This document shows, piece by piece, positions 1-8,682 of a DNA stretch of 64,000 nucleotides (position 1 is the stretch's first letter; each line of letters begins with the position of its first letter). A model generated the notes under the pieces. The model worked only from the letters and a program-made list of their open reading frames with translations, was not told where the DNA came from and searched no databases. Source of the stretch: an uncultured Lachnospiraceae bacterium (GTDB lineage Bacteria; Bacillota; Clostridia; Lachnospirales; Lachnospiraceae). A program made the translations under genes and the position numbers. The DNA lies in assembly GCA_934317005.1 (NCBI GenBank), contig CAKREB010000017.1:1-64000 (forward strand). The letters run 5' to 3'.

Positions 1-72
1 TCCTCGATAGCTCAATGGTAGAGCACACGGCTGTTAACCGTGGGGTTGTTGGTTCGAGCCCAACTCGGGGAG
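1..72 (+). tRNA. tRNA-Asn (GTT)
   Basis: Complete cloverleaf starting on the first base of the window. A 7-bp acceptor stem (TCCTCGA with TCGGGGA) closes the molecule, the anticodon loop reads CTGTTAA with anticodon GTT, and the T-arm contains GGTTCGAGCC. The discriminator base is G. No CCA is encoded. It heads a three-tRNA cluster with Glu and Cys. Confidence 0.95.
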
Positions 73-106
73 TTTATATTTAGAATCAAATATAGTTATT
101 TATTAT

Positions 107-178
107 GGCTCCATGGTCAAGCGGTTAAGACATCGCCCTTTCACGGCGGTAACACGGGTTCAAATCCCGTTGGAGTCA
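107..178 (+). tRNA. tRNA-Glu (TTC)
   Basis: Acceptor stem GGCTCCA pairs with TGGAGTC, with one G-T pair. The anticodon loop CTTTCAC gives anticodon TTC and the T-arm is GGGTTCAAATCCC. Discriminator A, no encoded CCA. It lies 34 bases after tRNA-Asn and 11 bases before tRNA-Cys, so the three are probably one transcript. Confidence 0.95.
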
Positions 179-189
179 TTTTGTAATAT

Positions 190-260
190 GGCGACTTAGC
201 CAAGTGGTAAGGCATGGGACTGCAACTCCCTGATCACCGGTTCAAATCCGATAGTCGCCT
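190..260 (+). tRNA. tRNA-Cys (GCA)
   Basis: Acceptor stem GGCGACT pairs with AGTCGCC, discriminator T as usual for tRNA-Cys. The anticodon loop CTGCAAC gives anticodon GCA and the T-arm is CCGGTTCAAATCCGA. Last tRNA of the cluster, followed directly by a terminator. Confidence 0.95.
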
Positions 261-267
261 CTTAGAG

Positions 268-295
268 AGAGAATGCATGCGCATTCTCTTTTTTC
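268..295 (+). terminator. Intrinsic terminator of the tRNA cluster
   Basis: A 9-bp stem AGAGAATGC / GCATTCTCT with loop ATGC is followed by six T residues. The same GAGAATGC hairpin recurs near 5788 and 50395. Confidence 0.85.
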
Positions 296-382
296 TTTAC
301 AGGAAATCGCTGTTATCGTAGTGGTGCCCTTTTTCTTTATAGGATCAGGATATCAAAAAGAAAATTAGAAAGAGGATAGAAC

Positions 383-1309
383 ATGAAAGATCAAGCAAAA
401 AATTATCTTACTAAGACTTATGCAGTATGTTTGTTGGCAACAGTATGCTGTATTTTATGGGGGAGTGCTTTCCCATGTATTAAATTAGGATATAAATGGT
501 GGGAGATTTCTGCTGATAATACAGGGGCGCAGATTTTATTTGCGGGATACCGATTTTTTCTTGCAGGCATTTTTACTGTAATTTTGGGAAGTATTTTGCA
601 GCGGAGAATATTATTTCCACAAAAAAGCGAATGGGTGACGGTAATGAAGCTGTCAAGCTTTCAGACGATCATCCAGTATTTTTTATTTTATGTAGGTTTG
701 GCAAATACAACGGGGGTTAAGGCATCTATAATAGAAGCGATGAATGTTTTTTTTGCTATCTTAGTTGCAGCAATCTGTTTTCGTCAGGAGCGGCTATCTG
801 GCAGGAAACTTGTAGGGTGTCTGTTAGGGTTTGTCGGGGTTGTAATCGTAAACTGTAATGGTGGCAGCTTTGATCTGACAATGAAATGGAACGGAGAAGG
901 TGCTATTTTGCTTTCGGCATTATCCTATGCGATTTCTTCAGCATTGATTAAGCAATACGCAAAAGAGCATGATACAGTTATGCTCAGCGGCTACCAGTTT
1001 ATGTTTGGTGGGATCGTATTGAGTGTACTGGGAGTGCTGATGGGAGGCAGATTACAGAATGTTACGGTGTCAGGAATCCGGATGTTGCTCTATCTGGCAT
1101 TGGTATCAGCCATCGCCTACACGATATGGGGAATTTTATTGAAGTATAATCCGGTGTCTAAGGTTGCCGTGTTTGGCTTTGTCAATCCAGTTGCCGGTGT
1201 CGTTTTATCTGCATGGATCCTGCAGGAGCAAAGTGCAGTAAACCTTTTGACATTGTTTGCTTTGGTTCTTGTATGTGCAGGTATCTTTATAGTCAATCGG
1301 AAAAAATAA
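383..1309 (+). CDS. EamA/DMT-family transporter
   Basis: Predicted inner-membrane exporter of 308 residues with about ten hydrophobic helices in two five-helix halves, the layout of EamA (drug/metabolite transporter) proteins. Family hallmarks seen are a conserved ILWGSAFPCIK stretch in helix 1 and the second-half start GEGAILLSALSYAISSALIK. The ATG has a GAGGAT ribosome site about 8 bases upstream. It stands alone between the tRNA cluster and a chemoreceptor. The substrate cannot be inferred: family members export amino acids, nucleosides or other small metabolites. Confidence 0.85.
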   Translation: MKDQAKNYLTKTYAVCLLATVCCILWGSAFPCIKLGYKWWEISADNTGAQILFAGYRFFLAGIFTVILGSILQRRILFPQKSEWVTVMKLSSFQTIIQYFLFYVGLANTTGVKASIIEAMNVFFAILVAAICFRQERLSGRKLVGCLLGFVGVVIVNCNGGSFDLTMKWNGEGAILLSALSYAISSALIKQYAKEHDTVMLSGYQFMFGGIVLSVLGVLMGGRLQNVTVSGIRMLLYLALVSAIAYTIWGILLKYNPVSKVAVFGFVNPVAGVVLSAWILQEQSAVNLLTLFALVLVCAGIFIVNRKK

Positions 1310-1531
1310 TAGGATAGCAGCGACCGATAGGAAATGTTTGTTTGAAATGTGGAGGATACTCATTATTAAAGGATGAGGAAATTGCCATGATAAGGCAGAA
1401 TAGGTACCGATATGTAAAATTTTACAATATTAATATAAATGTAATTTTTTGTTCATAGTAGGGTAACAATTTAAGTGCAAAATAGCATGTGAGTTTAGAG
1501 GGATTACATTTTATGCGAAGGAGTGGTTCTA

Positions 1532-3223
1532 GTGATAGGTAAAAACTTAGAAGGACTAAGTATCAAAAAGAAGTTGAATTATGGTTATAAGGTTGTCATT
1601 ATTTTAATGATTATATCAGGGGTATTTGCCATTGTTGCTCTTAGCACATTATTCGGAACATTGCACAGTTATATCAATGGAGTGCAAAAGGCAGATCGTG
1701 CTGTAAAAATCTGTAGGATTGATGTAAATGTGGCAGCAAGATATATCCGGGAGATGGCATTAGCAAAAGATTCTTCGTCATACGATACATATAAGAACGA
1801 AGTATATGACAGATTAGATGAGGTGGATGCTAAGTTAAAGATTTTAAAAAATACAGGAAAAGTATCCGACTCTTTGTATAAAGAATATTCCCAGGCACTG
1901 CAAAATTGGGGTACGATTGGAAATGATATTATTGGTGAGATTGAAGCCGGAAATGATGATTCTGCCAGAGATAAGATTTTGAATCAGTGTTCCCCGGCTC
2001 TGGATAAAGCAGTAGAAATTGCACAGAAGATTGATGCAGAAATAAGTTCCGCAGAGAGCGCAGCAATTCGTCAAAGTTATATTTCATTTATTATTGGGAT
2101 TATTATAACGGTACTTTTTATTGCTGTTGCAACTGCCGCTTCTAAAAGGATTGGAAATCGTATTGTTCAATCAATCACAGAGCCGTTGGATGAGATTGAG
2201 AAGGTTGCAAATGAATTGGCAGCCGGCAATTTACATAGCAATTTGGAATATCATTCGGTAGATGAAATAGGTGTATTAGCACACAATATGAGGAAGTCAA
2301 TCCGTATTCTCGGTTCTTACGTAGATGATATTTCGCATACGATGGGAGAATTTTCACAGGGTAACTTTGATGTACAGCCGGAGGTTGAATGGAAAGGTGA
2401 TTTCAAAGGTATCTTAGATGCATTTATGATGTTTGAGAGAAGTATGGCTGATACCATCAAAGGCATCCAGAGAGTTGCCAATGAAGTAGCGAGTGGTTCG
2501 GGACAGGTATCAGAAAGCTCTACGAATCTGGCAGAGGGTGCGACAGAACAGGCAAGTGTTACAGAAGAATTAGCGGCAACAATCCAGGAAGTGTCCGAGC
2601 AGGTATCGCGTAATGCAGAATCTGCAAAGGATATTAGCACGAAAGTAGAAGAACTGGGCGAAGAAATTATAACAGGAAATGGTAAGATGCACGAAATGGT
2701 ATCTTCTATGGAGGAGATCAATGAAGCATCTCAGCAGATTGGAAAGATTATTGCGACGATTAATGATATTTCTGCGCAGACCAACCTGTTAGCTTTGAAT
2801 GCATCTATTGAGGCAGCAAGGGCAGGAGAAGCAGGAAAAGGATTTGCTGTAGTAGCAGATCAGGTATCGGTTTTGGCATCCCAAAGTTCTGATGCTGCAA
2901 AAGAATCTACGGTTTTAATTGATACTTCAGTGCAGGCAGTAGAAAAAGGTATGGTCATCGCAAATGAGACAGCCAAGCAGTTAGAGCAGGTAGTATCCGG
3001 TTCGAAAGTAATCACAGAAGAGGTTACAAATGTAGCAGACGCATTAGGTGCGCAGCAGGAGGCTTTTGCACAGATCAATGAAGGTGTGGATCAGATTAAT
3101 GATGTGGTACAGTCAAACTCTGCTACTTCAGAGGAATGTGCGGCAGCAAGTCAGGAAATGAGCAGTGAGGCGGAAAATCTTAAGGAATTGATCCGTAAGT
3201 TCAAAATAGCTCATATGAAGTAG
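1532..3223 (+). CDS. Methyl-accepting chemotaxis protein
   Basis: Transmembrane chemoreceptor of about 563 residues. After a short cytoplasmic segment there is a first membrane helix near residues 20-42, an extracytoplasmic helical sensor of about 140 residues (four-helix-bundle MCP type), a second helix near 185-205, a HAMP domain, and a long cytoplasmic coiled coil. The hairpin tip is recognisable from NLLALNASIEAARAGE and GKGFAVVADQV, the CheA/CheW contact. A longer reading frame begins at GTG 1523, but the GGAG ribosome site at 1519-1522 abuts it, so GTG 1532 nine bases downstream is the better start. No other chemotaxis gene is nearby. The ligand is unknown. Confidence 0.9.
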   Translation: MIGKNLEGLSIKKKLNYGYKVVIILMIISGVFAIVALSTLFGTLHSYINGVQKADRAVKICRIDVNVAARYIREMALAKDSSSYDTYKNEVYDRLDEVDAKLKILKNTGKVSDSLYKEYSQALQNWGTIGNDIIGEIEAGNDDSARDKILNQCSPALDKAVEIAQKIDAEISSAESAAIRQSYISFIIGIIITVLFIAVATAASKRIGNRIVQSITEPLDEIEKVANELAAGNLHSNLEYHSVDEIGVLAHNMRKSIRILGSYVDDISHTMGEFSQGNFDVQPEVEWKGDFKGILDAFMMFERSMADTIKGIQRVANEVASGSGQVSESSTNLAEGATEQASVTEELAATIQEVSEQVSRNAESAKDISTKVEELGEEIITGNGKMHEMVSSMEEINEASQQIGKIIATINDISAQTNLLALNASIEAARAGEAGKGFAVVADQVSVLASQSSDAAKESTVLIDTSVQAVEKGMVIANETAKQLEQVVSGSKVITEEVTNVADALGAQQEAFAQINEGVDQINDVVQSNSATSEECAAASQEMSSEAENLKELIRKFKIAHMK

Positions 3224-3341
3224 ATTGGTGATCGGAAAAGTGAAGTCTCTGCACAAGTTATAGGTTTTGGAAATGTATGCGGTCATCAAGTGCAAGTGAG
3301 CCAGAACATGCGAAAATAAAATAGGAATGACATATTAAAAG

Positions 3342-3435
3342 GAAAAGGTTTCACAGGGATGCTGTTTCTGGATAGGACGATAACTATAAAAGTTCTATAG
3401 AAGAGATAACATATCATGGCATGGGAAACCTTTTC
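3342..3435 (+). repeat. Long inverted repeat / terminator-like structure
   Basis: GAAAAGGTTTC at 3342-3352 pairs with GGAAACCTTTTC at 3424-3435, followed by CTTTTTG. Inner pairings (ATGC with GCAT, and CTATA with TATAG) can extend the stem. It lies just after the chemoreceptor gene and may be its terminator or a small structured RNA. No known riboswitch signature was recognised. Confidence 0.4.
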
Positions 3436-3479
3436 TTTTTGCTATCAGAAGGAAAATGTGATAATATAAAAAAATATGG

Positions 3480-3578
3480 TATTATATGATGTTGTGATCA
3501 AAAGGTATTTTGTCCACAACGGATGCTGCGGATGGCTCCATTACTATCGAATGGCTTGCTCCTTGCATCATTATATTA
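3480..3578 (+). repeat. MITE-like repeat, copy 1 of 5
   Basis: About 100 bp with inverted ends: TTATATGATGTTGTGATCAAAAG on the left and, reversed, ATAATGATGCAAGGAGCAAG on the right. These match the ends of copies at 6081, 9993, 25096 and 44086. It fills the gap between the chemoreceptor and mrnC. Confidence 0.6.
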
Positions 3579-3622
3579 CATTTGGCGCGTGACAGGAAGT
3601 TGTGACAAAGGAAAGGAAACAA

Positions 3623-4096
3623 ATGAGCGAAGAACAAAGAGAACAGCAAGAAGTCATGGATTTTTTAGGTTCGGTAGAGAAATACTTTGGGGCATCTAAG
3701 CTGAAACCGGAGCAGTATTCTGCTTTGGGACTGGCATATATCGGGGATGGTGTGTACGATCTGATCATCCGCACGATCGTGATCGATCTGGGAAATGGAA
3801 AGGTAAAAAACTTCCACAAGATGACAAGTGGGATCGTCAAGGCAGAAGCGCAGGCAAAATTAGTCAAGGCGATCAGTGAATTGCTTACCGAAGAGGAAAT
3901 GGCAATCTACCGTCATGGCAGAAACGCAAAGTCAGCAACTTCGGCAAAGAATGCATCGATTGTAGATTACCGGCATGCGACGGGCTTTGAAGCACTCATG
4001 GGATATTTATATCTCTGCCATAGGATGGACAGAGCATTGTATCTGGTAAAATGTGGTCTGGAAAAGACAGAGCAGCTGCCAACAAAATTAGTGTAA
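3623..4096 (+). CDS. mrnC: Mini-ribonuclease III
   Basis: RNase III-like endonuclease without a dsRNA-binding domain. In Bacillus it matures 23S rRNA ends. The 157-residue length fits the family, and the catalytic-core stretch LGLAYIGDGVYDLIIRT carries the conserved GDGVYD acids. A longer frame starts at GTG 3602, but AAGGAAAGG at 3608-3616 sits ideally before ATG 3623. It is the first gene of a mrnC-rlmB-sigH cluster like Bacillus yazC-yacO-yacP-sigH. A 200-bp block of tandem repeats separates it from rlmB. Confidence 0.92.
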   Translation: MSEEQREQQEVMDFLGSVEKYFGASKLKPEQYSALGLAYIGDGVYDLIIRTIVIDLGNGKVKNFHKMTSGIVKAEAQAKLVKAISELLTEEEMAIYRHGRNAKSATSAKNASIVDYRHATGFEALMGYLYLCHRMDRALYLVKCGLEKTEQLPTKLV

Positions 4097-4097
4097 A

Positions 4098-4308
4098 GTA
4101 TGAAAAATAAATGCGTTACAGGGTAGTAGAACAGATTGGCGTGAAAAACAAGTGCCGTCACAGATGGCAGAACAGATTCGTAGGAAGAATCAGCGCCGTT
4201 ATAGATGAGAGTACAGATTCATGTAAAAAATAAATGTTATCACAGGACTGACAGAATAGATTTGTATGAAAAATAAGTGCCATCACAGATGGCAGAATGG
4301 AGCAGATT
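4098..4308 (+). repeat. Five degenerate 41-46 bp tandem repeats
   Basis: Five head-to-tail units (4098-4137, 4138-4178, 4179-4219, 4220-4262, 4263-4308) share the pattern TGAAAAATAAGTGC, then TCACAGATGGCAGA, then ACAGATT. The last unit runs into the rlmB start and supplies its ribosome site. There are no unique spacers, so this is not a CRISPR array. Confidence 0.8.
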
Positions 4309-5058
4309 ATGAGATATGAAGAATTGACAATAGAAGGAAGAAATGCCGTGATTGAAGCATTTCGTGCAGGAAAGACGATTGACAAGGTGTTTTTATTGGA
4401 TGGATGTCAGGATGGACCGATCCGTACTATTTTAAGAGAAGCGAAAAAGACCGATACGATCATTAACTTTGTGAAAAAAGAGCGTCTGGATCAGATGTCG
4501 GAGACGGGCAAGCATCAGGGCGTGATCGCTTATTCGGCAGCGTATGATTATGGAACGGTGGAAGAAATGTTAGAAAAAGCGGCACAGAAGGGGGAACCGC
4601 CATTTTTGATCCTGCTTGACAATATAGAAGATCCGCACAATCTCGGTTCGATACTGCGAACGGCAAATCAGGCAGGCGCACACGGCGTGATCATCCCGAA
4701 GAGAAGAGCAGTCGGTCTGACGGCAACGGTAGCCAAGGCATCTGCCGGTGCAATCAATTACACACCGGTGGCGAAGGTAACAAATCTCGTAAAAACCATG
4801 GAGGAGCTGAAAAAGCAGGGCATGTGGTTTGTATGCGCAGATATGGACGGTGATCCGATGTATCAGCTTGACCTGACCGGGCCGATGGGACTGGTTATCG
4901 GAAACGAGGGCGAGGGTGTCAGCCGTCTGGTCAGGGAAAAATGTGATTTCGTAGCGAGCATTCCGATGTTTGGAGATATTGATTCCCTGAATGCTTCGGT
5001 AGCAATGGGTGTGTTGTCCTACGAAATGGTACGTCAGAGACTTGCCAAAAATAAATAG
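4309..5058 (+). CDS. rlmB: 23S rRNA (guanosine-2'-O-)-methyltransferase RlmB (SpoU family)
   Basis: SPOUT-fold enzyme expected to 2'-O-methylate a guanosine in 23S rRNA (G2251 in E. coli) using S-adenosylmethionine. The 249 residues contain an N-terminal substrate-binding domain (about 1-75) and all three SpoU motifs: DNIEDPHNLGSILRTA, GLVIGNEGEGVSRL and IDSLNASVAMGVLSYE, which form the trefoil knot. An in-frame ATG at 4297 exists, but GGAG at 4299-4302 lies six bases before ATG 4309, giving the usual MRYEELTIEGRNAV start. Next in the cluster is sigH. Confidence 0.95.
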   Translation: MRYEELTIEGRNAVIEAFRAGKTIDKVFLLDGCQDGPIRTILREAKKTDTIINFVKKERLDQMSETGKHQGVIAYSAAYDYGTVEEMLEKAAQKGEPPFLILLDNIEDPHNLGSILRTANQAGAHGVIIPKRRAVGLTATVAKASAGAINYTPVAKVTNLVKTMEELKKQGMWFVCADMDGDPMYQLDLTGPMGLVIGNEGEGVSRLVREKCDFVASIPMFGDIDSLNASVAMGVLSYEMVRQRLAKNK

Positions 5059-5090
5059 TGTCATGCAGGGAGAGGTAACACAGCATAAGG

Positions 5091-5774
5091 ATGAACAGGG
5101 TGAAAAGGATGGAAAAGAAATTTCCGGAGATGGAGGAACAGCAGGTGATTCGTTCTGCTCAGGAGGGCGACAGTGAGGCGATGACATATCTGCTGGAAAA
5201 ATACAAAGGGATGGTCCGCGTTCTGGCACGTCCCTTATTTTTGATGGATGGCGATCAGGACGATCTGATCCAGGAGGGAATGATCGGGTTATTTAAGGCA
5301 ATCCGTACTTATGATGGAGAAAAGAAAGCGTCCTTTGAGACATTTGCGAAGCTGTGCATTTCCAGTCAGATGTATTCGGCAGTCAAGATGTCCAACCGGC
5401 AGAAAAATATTCCGTTAAATTCTTATATTTCCTTAGATATCCCGGCACATCCGGAAGAGGGAAGCACAGCCGATGGACAGTTTGGTCTCAATCAGGCACT
5501 GACCGCCTGGCAGAAGAACCCGGAGGAGATCGTGATCGGACAGGAGAGTGCCAAAAGTATTGAAACGAGACTTTATAGCAGGCTGAGCAAGATGGAAACA
5601 CAGGTTTTACAGTTGTTTTTGCAGGGGTTATCCTATCAGGAGATCGCGCAGAGAATGGAGAAATCGCCAAAGACGATTGATAATGCTTTGCAAAGGATTA
5701 AATCCAAGCTTGCCAGACTGGATGGCAGCGCAAAAAGAAAACGTACCGGAAAAAAGGAAAGAAGCAGAGTATAA
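5091..5774 (+). CDS. sigH: RNA polymerase sigma-H-type factor (SigH/Spo0H)
   Basis: Sigma-70 family factor of 227 residues. Region 2 is seen around residues 20-110 (ALLEKYKGMVR-like core, DQDDLIQEGMIGLFKAIRTYD) and region 4 near 175-215 (SYQEIAQRMEKSPKTIDNALQRIKSKL helix-turn-helix). The position after rlmB matches Bacillus sigH, which directs early sporulation and transition-phase genes, although the yacP/rae1 gene usually between them is absent. ATG 5109 is a possible alternative start. Whether this organism sporulates cannot be told from the window. Confidence 0.88.
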   Translation: MNRVKRMEKKFPEMEEQQVIRSAQEGDSEAMTYLLEKYKGMVRVLARPLFLMDGDQDDLIQEGMIGLFKAIRTYDGEKKASFETFAKLCISSQMYSAVKMSNRQKNIPLNSYISLDIPAHPEEGSTADGQFGLNQALTAWQKNPEEIVIGQESAKSIETRLYSRLSKMETQVLQLFLQGLSYQEIAQRMEKSPKTIDNALQRIKSKLARLDGSAKRKRTGKKERSRV

Positions 5775-5787
5775 CAAGAAACAAAAA

Positions 5788-5834
5788 AGAGAATGCCAGC
5801 GCATTCTCTCTGCAAGAATCGCAAGCGATTCTTG
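5788..5834. repeat. Two adjacent perfect hairpins after sigH
   Basis: AGAGAATGC-CAGC-GCATTCTCT (5788-5809) is followed by CAAGAATCGC-AA-GCGATTCTTG (5813-5834). Neither is followed by a long T-run on the plus strand, so they are poor intrinsic terminators. The first belongs to a hairpin family also seen at 268 and 50395. Confidence 0.6.
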
Positions 5835-5873
5835 TTGGTATACCACTACGATACGAGCAGTTTCCTATTCCAT

Positions 5874-5913
5874 AAAAAAGCTATCACTTGTAGATCAAAT
5901 GATAGCTTTTCTT
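5874..5913 (-). terminator. Bidirectional terminator, mainly for tRNA-Thr
   Basis: Stem AAAAGCTATCA / TGATAGCTTTT. On the minus strand it ends in six T residues immediately downstream of tRNA-Thr; on the plus strand it gives TTTTCTTT and could also stop sigH transcription. Confidence 0.75.
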
Positions 5914-5919
5914 TCATCA

Positions 5920-5992
5920 AGCTGCTAACGGGATTTGAACCCGTGGCCTCCGCCTTACCAAGGCGACGCTCTACCTCCTGAGCCATAGCAGC
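5920..5992 (-). tRNA. tRNA-Thr (GGT)
   Basis: Read on the minus strand: acceptor GCTGCTA with TAGCAGC, D-arm GCTCAGG, anticodon loop TTGGTAA (anticodon GGT), T-arm CGGGTTCAAATCCCG, discriminator T. Isolated single tRNA convergent with sigH. Confidence 0.94.
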
Positions 5993-6080
5993 AAGCACAT
6001 ATTATTATAGCCCAGATGAACAGATAATTCAAGAGTTTTTTGAAAAATTCTTGTTTCAAAGTTGCGAGAATGGGGTGGGA

Positions 6081-6188
6081 ATAGTATAATAAGATGCAAG
6101 GGTCAAAAGCAGCTAGTAATGTATGTTTACATACCAATTACTAGTTGGTGGCAAAATATCTTTTGATCCCAACATCATAATAAATAAG
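6081..6188 (+). repeat. MITE-like repeat, copy 2 of 5
   Basis: Ends AGATGCAAGGGTCAAAAG (left) and CTTTTGATCCCAACATC (right) form an inverted repeat. An inner palindrome, CTAGTAAT-GTATGTTTACATAC-ATTACTAG with small mismatches, makes the whole element able to fold into one hairpin. It lies between tRNA-Thr and the transporter gene. Confidence 0.7.
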
Positions 6189-6255
6189 TTGGACGGGAAC
6201 GAATGAGAAAGCACAGGAAAAAGGAAAATGTCAGGTTGTGCAGAAAGAGGAAAAT

Positions 6256-7857
6256 ATGAAAAAAAGACAAATGAAAAGCATAATCTTTATGCTGATTGGT
6301 GTCATTGCGCTTGTGGGAAGTATCAGTTTTCTGAGCGTAAGGGCAGATGCGAAAAAGGATACCGGAAAAACATTTACCGTGGGATTCGATGCAGAGTTTC
6401 CACCGTATGGCTATAAGGACTCCAACGGAGAATATGTTGGATTTGACCTGGATCTGGCGCAGGAGGTCTGTGACAGGAGGGGCTGGACCTTGAAAAAGCA
6501 GCCGATCGACTGGGATTCGAAGGATATGGAGTTAAACTCTAACACGATCGATTGCATCTGGAATGGATTTACGATGAATGGACGAGAGGATCTGTATACC
6601 TGGTCGGACGCTTACGTTGACAATTCACAGGTTGTTTTGGTCAACAAAGGCAGTGACATTAAGAAATTATCGGATCTTGCCGGAAAAGTTGTTGTTGTGC
6701 AGGCAGATTCTTCTGCCAAGGCAGCTTTAGTCGGGGATGATGCAACGGAAGAGAATAAGAAGTTAGCAGAATCCTTCGCAGAGATGCAGGAAGTATCGGA
6801 TTACAACAGTGCTGTGATGAATCTGGAATCCGGCGCCGTCGATGCGATCTGCATGGACATCGGTGTTGCAAAGTTCCAGCAGGGAAAACACGAAGATCTT
6901 ACAATCTTAGATGAGACATTATCATCCGAGGGATATGGAATCGGCTTCCGCAAGGGAAATACAAAGCTTCGTGATGAAGTACAGGAAACATTGTATGAGA
7001 TGGTGGATGACGGCACCTTTGCAAAGATTGCAGAGAAATATGAGGATTATAATCTGCCGGAATGTATCTGTCTGTCAAGAGATAACCAGAAAAAGGATAC
7101 GGTCAATGAAAAGGAAGATACTTCATCAGAGGTGACTTCGACAGAAACAGCGAAGCCACAGAGTAAAGATACTTCAAAAGAAACCAAAAGCGGCTTTGCC
7201 ATGATTCAGGATATTATGCTTCAGTTGTTGGAAGGCTTTGGTTCAACACTTGCCATCTTCCTTTTAACACTGCTGTTTTCACTACCGCTGGGACTTCTGA
7301 TCGCATTTGGAAGAATGTCAAAGATACGTCCGATACAGTGGATCATGAAGTTTTACATATCGATCATGCGTGGAACGCCATTGATGTTACAGCTGTTCAT
7401 TGTATTTTTTGGACCATATTATGTATTTAACATCAATCTGGCATCACTCGGCAGACATTACCGTTTTATCGCCGTGATCATCGGATTTGCCCTGAACTAT
7501 GCGGCATATTTCGCCGAGATTTATCGTGGTGGCATTGAAAATATCCCATCCGGTCAGAGAGAGGCTGCGAAGCTGTTAGGATACACCAGAGGCCAGACCT
7601 TCTGCAAGATCATTTTCCCACAGATGGTAAAAAGAGTCATGCCTCCGGTTACGAATGAAATCATCACTCTGGTAAAGGATACTTCGCTTGCGTTTGTACT
7701 GGGATACACGGAAATGTTCCGACTGGCAAAGGAGATCGCAGCGAATCTGACCAATATTATGCCACTCTTTATTGCAGGTGTATTTTATTATGTATTTAAC
7801 TATGTCGTAGCATATATTATGGAACGGATTGAAAAGAAACTGGACTACTTTGAATAG
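6256..7857 (+). CDS. Polar amino-acid ABC transporter, binding protein fused to permease
   Basis: Single polypeptide of 533 residues joining a family 3 solute-binding domain to a His/Glu/Gln/Arg/opine-type permease. Residues 1-32 form a signal segment. The binding domain follows (FTVGFDAEFPPYGYKD at its start, GFDLDLAQEVCDRRGW). A Ser/Thr/Lys/Glu linker near 280-310 leads to a membrane domain with several helices and the EAA loop REAAKLLGYTRGQTF that contacts the ATPase. GTG 6238 is in frame, but AGAGG at 6246-6250 favours ATG 6256. The ATP-binding partner follows 99 bases downstream. The substrate is an amino acid by family, not further resolved. Confidence 0.9.
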   Translation: MKKRQMKSIIFMLIGVIALVGSISFLSVRADAKKDTGKTFTVGFDAEFPPYGYKDSNGEYVGFDLDLAQEVCDRRGWTLKKQPIDWDSKDMELNSNTIDCIWNGFTMNGREDLYTWSDAYVDNSQVVLVNKGSDIKKLSDLAGKVVVVQADSSAKAALVGDDATEENKKLAESFAEMQEVSDYNSAVMNLESGAVDAICMDIGVAKFQQGKHEDLTILDETLSSEGYGIGFRKGNTKLRDEVQETLYEMVDDGTFAKIAEKYEDYNLPECICLSRDNQKKDTVNEKEDTSSEVTSTETAKPQSKDTSKETKSGFAMIQDIMLQLLEGFGSTLAIFLLTLLFSLPLGLLIAFGRMSKIRPIQWIMKFYISIMRGTPLMLQLFIVFFGPYYVFNINLASLGRHYRFIAVIIGFALNYAAYFAEIYRGGIENIPSGQREAAKLLGYTRGQTFCKIIFPQMVKRVMPPVTNEIITLVKDTSLAFVLGYTEMFRLAKEIAANLTNIMPLFIAGVFYYVFNYVVAYIMERIEKKLDYFE

Positions 7858-7956
7858 AAATGAAGTTCGCGTGAAACTGATTTTTAGCGGACGAATGTAG
7901 TTCACTTTGCAGACAGTATCAAAGTTTGTAGGGTGAGAAAGGAATGTAAGATTATT

Positions 7957-8682
7957 ATGGCAGGAACACCAGTATTAAAAATGGAACATGTAAGAAAGAA
8001 TTTTGATGGTCTGGAGGTATTGAAGGATATTTCCCTGACAGTAGAAGAGGGAGAGGTTGTATCAATCTTAGGGCCTTCCGGCTCCGGCAAATCAACATTG
8101 CTGCGCTGTGCCACGCAGCTTGAGACGATGACATCCGGTGCACTCTCCTATATGGGCGAGACAAATCCAAAGGAAATGATGAAATACTACGGATTGGTTT
8201 TTCAGAACTTTAACCTCTTTCCGCATTATTCTGTTTTGAAAAATGTGATGGATGCACCGATTTCTACACAGAAGCGGGATCGAAAAGAAGTAGCAGAGCT
8301 TGCAAAGTCCCTGATCAAGAAACTCGGTCTGGAGGGCAAGGAAGATAATTACCCATGTCAGTTATCTGGCGGACAGCAGCAGCGTGTGGCAATCGCACGC
8401 GCGCTCGCAATGCAACCAAAGATCCTTTTCTTTGATGAGCCGACATCGGCACTGGATCCGGAGCTTACCGCAGAGATCTTAAAGGTGCTTTTGGAGCTTG
8501 CGCAGGAAAAAATGACCATGGTCATCGTTACACATGAGATTGATTTTGCGCGCCATGTGTCTGACCGCGTTGTCTTTATAGATGGCGGTGTCATTGTAGA
8601 GGAAGGAAAACCGGAGGATGTGATCGATCATCCATCGAATGAGAGAACGCAGAATTTCCTGAAGAAATTGCAAAGGGGCTAG
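7957..8682 (+). CDS. Amino-acid ABC transporter ATP-binding protein
   Basis: Cytoplasmic ATPase of about 241 residues that powers the adjacent fused binding protein/permease. Walker A GPSGSGKST, Q-loop FQNFNLFPHYS, signature LSGGQQQR, Walker B ILFFDEPTSALDP and H-loop VTHEI are all intact, as in GlnQ/ArtP proteins. An in-frame GTG at 7933 has no usable ribosome site; ATG 7957 follows AAAGGA at a rather long 14-base spacing, so the exact start is uncertain. The stop codon lies inside the left arm of a long palindromic repeat. Confidence 0.93.
   Translation: MAGTPVLKMEHVRKNFDGLEVLKDISLTVEEGEVVSILGPSGSGKSTLLRCATQLETMTSGALSYMGETNPKEMMKYYGLVFQNFNLFPHYSVLKNVMDAPISTQKRDRKEVAELAKSLIKKLGLEGKEDNYPCQLSGGQQQRVAIARALAMQPKILFFDEPTSALDPELTAEILKVLLELAQEKMTMVIVTHEIDFARHVSDRVVFIDGGVIVEEGKPEDVIDHPSNERTQNFLKKLQRG

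Noticed and set aside
1391..1413. Possible sigma-D (flagellar) promoter before the chemoreceptor, TAAG...ACCGATAT
   Set aside because: Spacing between the two boxes is 11 bases, too short for the usual 14-16, and the -35 is not TAAA. Not reported as a promoter.
3342..3435. Cyclic-di-GMP or other known riboswitch near the chemoreceptor
   Set aside because: No conserved core of any riboswitch class I know could be matched, and it lies downstream rather than upstream of the chemoreceptor.
4098..4308. CRISPR-like array between mrnC and rlmB
   Set aside because: The repeats are directly adjacent and diverged, without spacers.
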